Positions 54,140-59,881 of a stretch of DNA of 59,881 bases are shown one piece after another. The DNA comes from Nitrospiraceae bacterium. Lineage in GTDB: Bacteria; Nitrospirota; Nitrospiria; Nitrospirales; Nitrospiraceae. Made by a program: the position numbers and the translations under genes. Position 1 is the stretch's first letter. Each line of letters starts with the position of its first letter. The stretch covers positions 1-59,881 of the forward strand of contig CAKKRK010000195.1 in assembly GCA_919902665.1 (NCBI GenBank), written 5' to 3'. The notes under the pieces were generated by a model that worked only from the letters and a program-made list of their open reading frames with translations, was not told the origin of the DNA and made no database searches.

Positions 54140-54337
54140 TTAGGAAGGATTCTGCCGCCGTGTCTGCTCTTTCGCGCGCCGGAATTCGCGCATGACCTGG
54201 GTCATAGCATCGCCAACCAGCGAACCTTGCTCCACCACCGACAGACGCAAGGCCACACCGAGTTCGGTGAGTTCGATGATACGGCGCAAGTTATCGGCGA
54301 TCCGGACGTCTTCCGCATTGTCTTTTGGTCCTCGCAT
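54140..54337 (-). CDS. Small helical protein antisense to the SNF2 module
   Basis: The 65-residue protein starts at ATG 54337, nine nt after AAAGG; an ATG three codons upstream is possible. It is predicted all helical: VRIADNLRRIIELTELGVALRL, then a short linker and VMREFRRAKEQTRRQ. I recognise no family. Its size and charge suit a DNA-binding or antitoxin-like protein. It lies between the methyltransferase and the SNF2 gene, reading toward the former. Confidence 0.45.
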   Translation of the reverse strand: MRGPKDNAEDVRIADNLRRIIELTELGVALRLSVVEQGSLVGDAMTQVMREFRRAKEQTRRQNPS

Positions 54338-54593
54338 TGCGCGCATCCTTTCAAGAGCGACCTGCGCAAAGTGGACAAGACTCCCTGAGCCGGAGCAACG
54401 TGAGCCCGTTTCTTGCCACAGTAAATAGTCCGAGGCCGCACCCCGAAAGCCGAGGGAAAGCAGGATGATCGATTGCCTGGACTATCTGGATCGCCGTTGA
54501 AAAGATACGCGGCCGCCGGTGTAACGGCTTGGCTTTCACGCCGCTTCCATGCAAGAACTTCTTGCGCGCGGCAGAAATCAGGACAAGAGAGCG

Positions 54594-54622
54594 TTGACTG
54601 TGGAGTCTGAAATCAGCACAAT
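54594..54622 (+). promoter_or_regulatory. Probable promoter of the SNF2/SWIM operon
   Basis: TTGACT (54594-54599, 5 of 6), 17-nt spacer, CACAAT (54617-54622, 4 of 6). Predicted start near 54630, 78 nt before the ATG. Confidence 0.5.
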
Positions 54623-54646
54623 CGTGCAAAACTCAGATCCTAACTT

Positions 54647-54681
54647 GGTGTCAAGCGCCCTTCTTCCAGACGCCTGACACC
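54647..54681 (+). promoter_or_regulatory. Inverted repeat in the leader of the SNF2 gene
   Basis: GGTGTCAAGCG (54647-54657) and CGCCTGACACC (54671-54681) pair with one mismatch around a 13-nt loop. It lies between the predicted transcription start and the SNF2 ATG, as expected for an operator or RNA hairpin. Confidence 0.45.
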
Positions 54682-54707
54682 GCGTCGTCGCCACGATTTC
54701 AGGCAAG

Positions 54708-57485
54708 ATGAGACGCGAGTCTGTTGTTCAGAACATGATCGATGCGCAGGGTACAGCGATCAATGCCCTCGCGCCGATACTGACGCCGCACGGGCGTGTG
54801 CTGTTGGCGACCGACGAGACCGGCGCCTCCTCGCTTACGCCTGATCTTTCGCGCCGGCTGCAACAGTCCTTTTCACGCGGCAGCGGGCACGGATTACTGC
54901 AGCTTGGCGCAGGAGAAGTCGGCATCGCCATGCCGGCGGTATTCGGCTACTGGCGTGAGTTCGGCGCTCGTTATGTCGCGGCAGTCTGCGCGCTGTCGAG
55001 CGCTGCAGCCAATCCTGAGTCCGACGCATCCACCGCCGATCCGGCGATTCCACCACCACCTACCGAGGAACTGGAAGCCCTCGCCGCCGCTGCGCCGCCG
55101 ATGACCGGCGCGGAGTATCTGACCGCGTCTGTGCTGCGCTCGTTATGGCACGAGATGGCGGCCGCATGGCAGGCTGAATTCATCGAGTCCGGCCTGACGA
55201 TCCGGAATTTTCTCAAAGCGAAACACCCCTCCTGGAATCTAGTCGGACGGGTGCATTTCAATCTCGCCGAAAACAGAAAAGACACCGACGCGCCGTTTGC
55301 GTTTCTGGCGACATACACCACGCGATTATCGGCGCACGCCAAGGCCCAGCATGTGCCGCTAGGGCAGGCGCTGCGCGAGTACGCTGGCGCCGCCAACAAG
55401 GAGCGGCTGCTGTCGCTGTTATTGCCGGTGCAGCGGGCGGCGCAACAGTGTCCATGGCTCAAGACGATGGTGACGGAGGGCGAAATTTTTCACCCGCTGC
55501 GCTGGACACCGGCGGAGGCGCTTCAGCTTCTCTCTGACGTCCCGCATCTCGAAGCCGCCGGCGTGATGCTGCGCGTACCCGGCACATGGAAGACAGGTCG
55601 CCCGCCGCGTCCCAAAGTAAGCGCTACCGTGGGCAGCACAACGCCGGGCGTATTGGGCAACGATGCGTTGCTTGATTTCAAGATGGGAGTGACGCTTGAT
55701 GGCGAGCCGTTGACCGAAGATGAAGTTTCCACATTACTCGCCGGATCGGACGGGCTTGCGCTGGTGCGTGGCCGCTGGGTCGAAGTTGATCGAGAAAAAC
55801 TCAGCGGCATGCTGGCCCGCTTTCGGCAAGCCGAAACAACAGCGGCGCAGGGCGGCTTCACGTTTGCCGAGGCGATGCGCATGCTGGCCGGCGCGGATGT
55901 CGGATCCGACGACGCGCCTCGCGCCGATCCCGACTGGTCGAGCATCGTGGCGGGACCGTGGCTGGCCGAAACACTTGCCGGGCTGCGCAGCCCGGAGGGA
56001 CTGGCGCGCATCGAGCCGGGCAACGCACTGCATGCTGAGCTTCGCCCCTATCAGAAGGCAGGGGTACGCTGGCTGTATTTTCTGCACCGTCTGGGATTGG
56101 GTGCTTGTCTTGCAGACGACATGGGCTTGGGCAAGACCATGCAGGTGCTGGCTCTGCTGCTGGTGTTGCGCGGGCAACGGCAACCTGGCATACAACCGCA
56201 GACGAGCCTACTGGTCGCGCCGGCATCGCTGCTGGCAAACTGGGCCGATGAAATCACACGCTTTGCGCCGACATTGAACGCACGGGTGGTGCATCCTTCG
56301 GCGATGTCGGCAGTCGAATTGAACGCGATCTCTCCGCAACAACTCGTCGACGTGGATGTGGTCATCACCAGCTACGGCTCGCTGCTGCGCCTGCCCTGGA
56401 TGACCGACACCCGCTGGCATCTGGCGATTCTGGACGAAGCGCAAGCGATCAAGAACCCCGATGCGAAACAGACACGCGCCGTCAAAAAACTCAATGCCAG
56501 GACGCGCATCGCGCTGACGGGCACTCCCGTCGAAAATCGGCTCACAGATATGTGGTCGATTTTCGATTTCATCAACCCCGGCCTGCTCGGCTCGAGCAAG
56601 GAGTTCGCCACATTCACCAAGCGCTTAGCCGAGCGCCCCCATCACCCCTACGCGCCGCTCCGTGAACTGACACGCCCGTACATCTTGCGACGGTTGAAGA
56701 CCGACAAGTCGGTCATCGCCGATCTTCCCGACAAGACCGAATTAAAGGCGTTCTGCCGTTTGAGCCAGAAGCAGGCAGCGCTCTACCAGCAAGCGGTGCA
56801 GGATCTCGCCGCACAATTAGAACAGGCCGAAGGCATCGCGCGCAGAGGCGCAATCCTGGCGTTTCTGATGCGCTTCAAGCAAATCTGTAATCATCCGTCA
56901 CAGTGGCTGGGCGATGGCGCCTGGCATGAAGCCGATAGCGGAAAATTTGCGCGGCTGCGTGAGATTGCCGAAGTCATCGCCGCCCGGCAGGAGAAAGTTC
57001 TGGTGTTCACGCAGTTTCGTGAGATCACTGAACCGGTCGCCGGTTTTTTGGGGTCCGTGTTCGGGCGTCCCGGTTTGGTGCTGCACGGAGGAACGCCGGT
57101 CAAGCATCGCCGGCAACTGGTGCGGCAGTTTCAGGAAGACGAGCGGGTTCCGTTCTTTGTGCTCTCGCTCAAGGCGGGCGGCGCGGGGCTGAATCTGACC
57201 GCCGCGACACACGTCGTCCACTTCGACCGCTGGTGGAACCCCGCAGTGGAAAATCAGGCCACTGACCGCGCGTTTCGCATCGGCCAGAGCAAACACGTGA
57301 TGGCGCATAAATTTGTGTGCAGCGGCACAATGGAAGAGAAAATAGACGCGCTGATCGAGTCCAAGCAACAACTGTCGAACGATGTATTGGAAGGCGGCGC
57401 CGACATGCTGCTCACGGAAATGAAGGACGACGAACTGCTCCAGCTCGTCGCGCTTGATGTTCACGCTGCGTTGCGGGAGGAATAA
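54708..57485 (+). CDS. SNF2-family DNA helicase/translocase
   Basis: The 925-residue protein has an N-terminal region of about 440 residues with no recognised fold (SNF2_N-associated), then a Swi2/Snf2 ATPase: motif I ADDMGLGKTMQ near residue 473, motif II LDEAQAIKN near 575, motif III ALTGTPVENRL, helicase C with VLVFTQFREITEP, SLKAGGAGLNLTAATHVVHFD, and motif VI QATDRAFRIGQ near 848. Such proteins move along double-stranded DNA and remodel bound proteins. Base composition is richer in GCG, GCC and CTG codons than the neighbours, which suggests transfer. It is 5 nt upstream of a SWIM zinc-finger gene; such pairs occur in many bacteria, role unknown. Confidence 0.9.
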   Translation: MRRESVVQNMIDAQGTAINALAPILTPHGRVLLATDETGASSLTPDLSRRLQQSFSRGSGHGLLQLGAGEVGIAMPAVFGYWREFGARYVAAVCALSSAAANPESDASTADPAIPPPPTEELEALAAAAPPMTGAEYLTASVLRSLWHEMAAAWQAEFIESGLTIRNFLKAKHPSWNLVGRVHFNLAENRKDTDAPFAFLATYTTRLSAHAKAQHVPLGQALREYAGAANKERLLSLLLPVQRAAQQCPWLKTMVTEGEIFHPLRWTPAEALQLLSDVPHLEAAGVMLRVPGTWKTGRPPRPKVSATVGSTTPGVLGNDALLDFKMGVTLDGEPLTEDEVSTLLAGSDGLALVRGRWVEVDREKLSGMLARFRQAETTAAQGGFTFAEAMRMLAGADVGSDDAPRADPDWSSIVAGPWLAETLAGLRSPEGLARIEPGNALHAELRPYQKAGVRWLYFLHRLGLGACLADDMGLGKTMQVLALLLVLRGQRQPGIQPQTSLLVAPASLLANWADEITRFAPTLNARVVHPSAMSAVELNAISPQQLVDVDVVITSYGSLLRLPWMTDTRWHLAILDEAQAIKNPDAKQTRAVKKLNARTRIALTGTPVENRLTDMWSIFDFINPGLLGSSKEFATFTKRLAERPHHPYAPLRELTRPYILRRLKTDKSVIADLPDKTELKAFCRLSQKQAALYQQAVQDLAAQLEQAEGIARRGAILAFLMRFKQICNHPSQWLGDGAWHEADSGKFARLREIAEVIAARQEKVLVFTQFREITEPVAGFLGSVFGRPGLVLHGGTPVKHRRQLVRQFQEDERVPFFVLSLKAGGAGLNLTAATHVVHFDRWWNPAVENQATDRAFRIGQSKHVMAHKFVCSGTMEEKIDALIESKQQLSNDVLEGGADMLLTEMKDDELLQLVALDVHAALREE

Positions 57486-57490
57486 ACGAT

Positions 57491-58312
57491 ATGTTCTATG
57501 AGTGGAAACCTTACGTGTCCGTCGCCGAGCGCAAACGCAACGCTGAACGCGAGCTTGCCAAATCGCAGAAAAAAGGCGCGACCATGACACCCGTTGTCAT
57601 TGCTAGCCGCGCCATCGTCACGACGTTCTGGGGCAAGGCCTGGTGCCACAACATCGAACACTATAGCGATTACGCCAACCGCTTGCCACGCGGGCGCAGT
57701 TATGTGCGTAACCGCGCGGTGCTCGACCTGCGCATTGCCGACGGCGTGGTCAAGGCGCTGGTCATGGGGTCACGGCATTACCAGGTCGAAGTCAAGGTCG
57801 CGGCAGTGTCACAGGCGCATTGGAACGCCGTCTGCAAAGATTGTTCGGGCGCAATTGATTCATTGATCGAATTGTTGCAGGGACGCTTCGCCAAACACGT
57901 CATGGAGCGTATCTGCCGGCCTGGCGTCGGCCTGTTTCCCATCCCCAAAGACATCAACTTCGCCTGCTCCTGCCCGGACTGGGCATCCATGTGTAAACAC
58001 GTCGCGGCGGTGCTCTACGGCATCGGCGCGCGTCTCGACGAACAACCGCACCTGCTGTTCACGCTCCGCAACGTGGACGAAAAGGACCTCATCGCCAAAG
58101 CAGGGAAAGGCTTACCCCTGTCGAGTCAGTCGCCCAAAACGGGCAGGGTACTCAAAGACACGGAACTGGCCGATGTCTTCGGCATCGAGATGGCGGGAAT
58201 CACCGAACCCCTGACGAAGAAGAAGGCGGCGCGCAAGATCAAGCAAAAGCCTACGACCAAATCCGCGAAAAAGAATGCCCCCAAAGCGCGTAAACCGAGA
58301 GTCAAAGCTTGA
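57491..58312 (+). CDS. SWIM zinc-finger protein
   Basis: The 273-residue protein contains the SWIM motif CxC-x6-CxH: Cys159, Cys161, Cys168 and His170 (FACSCPDWASMCKHVAAVLYG). The N-terminal part (TTFWGKAWCHNIEHYSDYANR, RLPRGRSYVRNRAVLDLRI) is typical of SWIM proteins coded with SNF2 helicases. The C-terminus is a Lys/Ala-rich basic tail (KKKAARKIKQKPTTKSAKKN). It probably binds DNA and acts with the SNF2 protein. The gene begins 5 nt after the SNF2 stop. Confidence 0.88.
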   Translation: MFYEWKPYVSVAERKRNAERELAKSQKKGATMTPVVIASRAIVTTFWGKAWCHNIEHYSDYANRLPRGRSYVRNRAVLDLRIADGVVKALVMGSRHYQVEVKVAAVSQAHWNAVCKDCSGAIDSLIELLQGRFAKHVMERICRPGVGLFPIPKDINFACSCPDWASMCKHVAAVLYGIGARLDEQPHLLFTLRNVDEKDLIAKAGKGLPLSSQSPKTGRVLKDTELADVFGIEMAGITEPLTKKKAARKIKQKPTTKSAKKNAPKARKPRVKA

Positions 58313-58397
58313 TATACGCATTCAGCCCGATCGTGAGTTGATGATCTTAATGGCAATCGCGCTGCTTGCGAGGCACGGGAAAAGACGGCTTGTGGTG

Positions 58398-58815
58398 CTG
58401 GTGAGGCCGGCGCCCGTGAAGCTACCCGGGCCATACAGAATACGAGGTCCAATACAACCACCTGCGGCAAGCGGTACGCTGGCTCGGCTTTCAGGAGCGG
58501 TATCTGTCTCTTCCTCAATTTCTAGGACTCAAGCCGGATACGAAAGTCCTCTGCACCGGCGCCACCTACACCATCCAGCGGTTCTGTCAGGCCATCAACC
58601 GACCCTTCGCCGTGCGCGCCTATACAGAGAAGGAGTTGCAACAGACCTTGGGTGACATGCTTCCCAAACTGCAGGGCCTTCACTATCACGACCTGGCCGA
58701 TCCCGCGTGGTTCGGTCTTCAGGACTTCAAAGTGCTGTTGCTGGAAAAACCCGGGGGCACGCCGAAGGCGCAGTTTACTGAAAACAAAGGCTATCGGTGG
58801 TATTCGCAGAAGTGA
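58398..58815 (+). pseudogene. Methyltransferase 3'-end repeat, unit 2 (frameshifted fragment)
   Basis: Matches the last 416 nt of the methyltransferase gene. From 58432 to 58815 the alignment has no gaps; by hand I count about 38 differences in 384 (near 90% identical), most of them in third codon positions. Upstream of that, two single-base length differences (for instance CTGCCGGGA against CTACCCGGG) break the frame. It lacks a start codon and the first three quarters of the gene. The mostly silent changes show that the sequence diverged while under selection, in another lineage, before it became a fragment here. Confidence 0.85.
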
Positions 58816-58860
58816 TTCTCAAATCGCATGCAGCTACACGGGCAAGGTTAGGTCAACGTA

Positions 58861-59163
58861 TCACGCGACAGCCTTCGAACGGCGAACTTCCCGCATGACT
58901 CGACTCCCTATACGATCCTCAGCAACATCGATATCATATCGGCTTTGCAGATGAAGCCAATAGCGAGGACTCTGATCAAGATACCGGCCAAGGCGTAATG
59001 CCAGCTCGGCATTCAGGGGACGCTGTCCACGCACGACGTGGCTGACCTGCATTGCAGAGACACCAAGTTCCTGCGCCAACCGATACTGAGATACCCCCAA
59101 CTCATCGAGGATTTCTTTCAGATAGACACCAGGATGGACTGGAGTGATACGAGACTTCGCCAT
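58861..59163 (-). CDS. higA: HigA-type antitoxin
   Basis: The 100-residue protein has GAGGAGG before its ATG. It has a helix-turn-helix of the HigA/VapI group: HPGVYLKEILDELGVSQYRL, AQELGVSAMQVSHVVRGQRP, and LALRLGRYLDQSPRYWLHLQ. It should neutralise the toxin and repress the operon. It is 9 nt downstream of the toxin gene, the toxin-first order usual for higBA. Confidence 0.92.
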   Translation of the reverse strand: MAKSRITPVHPGVYLKEILDELGVSQYRLAQELGVSAMQVSHVVRGQRPLNAELALRLGRYLDQSPRYWLHLQSRYDIDVAEDRIGSRVMREVRRSKAVA

Positions 59164-59172
59164 ACATCCTCC

Positions 59173-59454
59173 TCAGTGGTAATCAACGATCTCCACACGT
59201 TCAGCATGGCCATCTCGCCAAAGAAAACAAATCCGCCACTGGTCGTTGATACGGATACTATGCTCCCCTTTGCGATCACCCCTCAATGCCTCAAGCCTAT
59301 TCGAGGATGGGAGTCGGAGATCCTCCAGCCTGACAGCCGCATCAATCGCGTTCAACTTCATGAATGCCCGCTGCTGAATCTCTCGCGGAAAACCTTTCGC
59401 GAATTTACGTTTAAAGACCCGCTCAGTGTCGGCATCGCGAAAGGACTCAATCAC
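59173..59454 (-). CDS. higB: HigB-type toxin (RelE superfamily)
   Basis: GTG start at 59454. The 93-residue protein has the HigB pattern: FRDADTERVFKRKFAKGFP, AFMKLNAIDAAVRLEDLRLP, LRGDRKGEHSIRINDQWRIC and FLWRDGHAERVEIVDYH. Toxins of this kind cut mRNA on the ribosome. The basic and Tyr/His residues near the C-terminus (DQWRICF, VDYH) are intact, so it is likely active. It forms an operon with the antitoxin and lies between methyltransferase repeat units 2 and 3. Confidence 0.92.
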   Translation of the reverse strand: MIESFRDADTERVFKRKFAKGFPREIQQRAFMKLNAIDAAVRLEDLRLPSSNRLEALRGDRKGEHSIRINDQWRICFLWRDGHAERVEIVDYH

Positions 59455-59527
59455 ACCAGATAGTAAACATCCTGGTTATTATGAGTCAAGCACGTACGTC
59501 CACAATGCGCCCGACCCGGTCTAGTCC

Positions 59528-59628
59528 GGCGTCTAGGACTTCAAAGTGCTGTTACTGGGAAACCCGGTGGCGCGCCGAAAGCCCAATTCACGGAGAGCAA
59601 AGGTTATCGGTGGCATTCGCAGAAATAA
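59528..59628 (+). repeat. Methyltransferase 3'-end repeat, unit 3 (short remnant)
   Basis: About 101 nt matching the last codons of the methyltransferase gene (GGACTTCAAAGTGCTGTTAC and GGCGCGCCGAAAGCCCAATT are recognisable) and ending in TAA. It is more diverged and shorter than unit 2. No start codon. Confidence 0.75.
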
Positions 59629-59881
59629 GATCGTTAAAGCGAGGGTACTGCCTCATACTGCGAGTTCGACTCGAATCGTACGCCCAAGGGTGCCTCAAGA
59701 CTCATGAGCATTTCGAGGCCCTAACTTCACAGCCCTCAAACACGTTTATTAAAGCTGCTCGCAATACTGTTCGAAGGAAGAATGTTCTGTGACGTTTTTT
59801 TCAACGACCCCCTCAAATAACAACTTTAGGGCACCTCTATTAACCGCTAATTGGAGCCAGAAAAATCATTTCTCAAAAACA
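59629..59881. other. Non-coding end of the window
   Basis: No gene, RNA or repeat is recognised here apart from the short similarity GCGAGGGTACTGCCTCAT (59649-59666) to the sequence just after the intact methyltransferase gene (CCGAGGGTAGCCTGAT, about 54000-54015). Confidence 0.4.

Larger units (their letters stand above)
54347..54707. other. Non-coding region upstream of the SNF2 gene
   Basis: No protein-like frame is convincing here; a 92-codon minus-strand frame at 54351-54629 has no ribosome site or recognisable domain. The region contains the SNF2 promoter and an inverted repeat. Confidence 0.4.

Noticed and set aside
54351..54629. 92-codon minus-strand frame upstream of the SNF2 gene
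   Set aside because: It has no ribosome site or recognisable domain and overlaps the SNF2 promoter region.
58275..58655. 126-codon plus-strand frame after the SWIM gene
   Set aside because: It reads the methyltransferase repeat in a wrong frame; the same false frame exists in the intact gene at 53582-53833.
59481..59792. 103-codon plus-strand frame at the end of the window
   Set aside because: It covers the short methyltransferase remnant in a shifted frame and then non-coding sequence; no ribosome site or domain.

Overview
The window looks like a chromosomal piece of a nitrite-oxidising or comammox bacterium of the genus Nitrospira. This is inferred from gene content: two large 'cytochrome bd-like' oxidase subunits with dedicated membrane cytochromes c, formylglycine-generating-enzyme-like proteins beside them, a urea ABC importer next to a urease operon, many lipoproteins, and a dispersed palindromic repeat. 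No nitrite oxidoreductase, ammonia monooxygenase, rRNA, tRNA or CRISPR array is visible, so nitrite oxidiser and comammox cannot be told apart here.

Layout. 0.2-4.2 kb: an aldo/keto reductase, a small exported protein and four lipoproteins, three of them tandem paralogs; two palindromic repeats sit on the 3' ends of genes. 4.3-9.0 kb: a sigma-54 response regulator and a multi-PAS sensor kinase, translationally coupled. 9.1-16.8 kb: housekeeping genes argS-tgt-yajC-secD-secF, with a family 9 glycosyltransferase and mobA upstream. 16.8-31 kb: the respiratory region. One operon runs from two micro-proteins (40 and 43 aa, single membrane segment each) through bd-like oxidase 1 and three membrane or exported c-type cytochromes to an intrinsic terminator. 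A second gene string holds a DUF420-like protein, a tandem PCP_red protein, an eight-helix membrane protein, bd-like oxidase 2, a DUF3047 protein, a glycine-zipper protein and two FGE-fold proteins. A divergent 34-aa membrane peptide with its own promoter and Shine-Dalgarno sequence lies between the two strings. 31-35 kb: an O-methyltransferase, an RlpA-like lipoprotein, an exported cupredoxin-like protein with promoter and terminator, and a fatty-acid desaturase. 35-46.6 kb: urtABCDE-ureABCFGD, a complete urea uptake and hydrolysis cluster except for ureE. 47-52 kb: a coiled-coil lipoprotein, scpA-scpB, a pentapeptide-like exported protein, and a Lys-rich/acidic protein. 52-59.9 kb: a small cupredoxin and a PqqD-like/methyltransferase fusion, followed by an accessory region.

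The accessory region is the most unusual part. The 3' end of the methyltransferase gene occurs three times: the intact gene ends at 53993, a 418-bp frameshifted copy ends at 58815, and a roughly 100-bp remnant ends at 59628. Between them lie two cargo modules: a SNF2 helicase plus SWIM zinc-finger pair (with a small antisense gene) and a HigBA-type toxin-antitoxin pair. The pattern suggests repeated replacement of the gene's 3' end by incoming DNA, each event leaving the old 3' end behind. The micro-proteins around the bd-like oxidase are the second candidate for undescribed biology.
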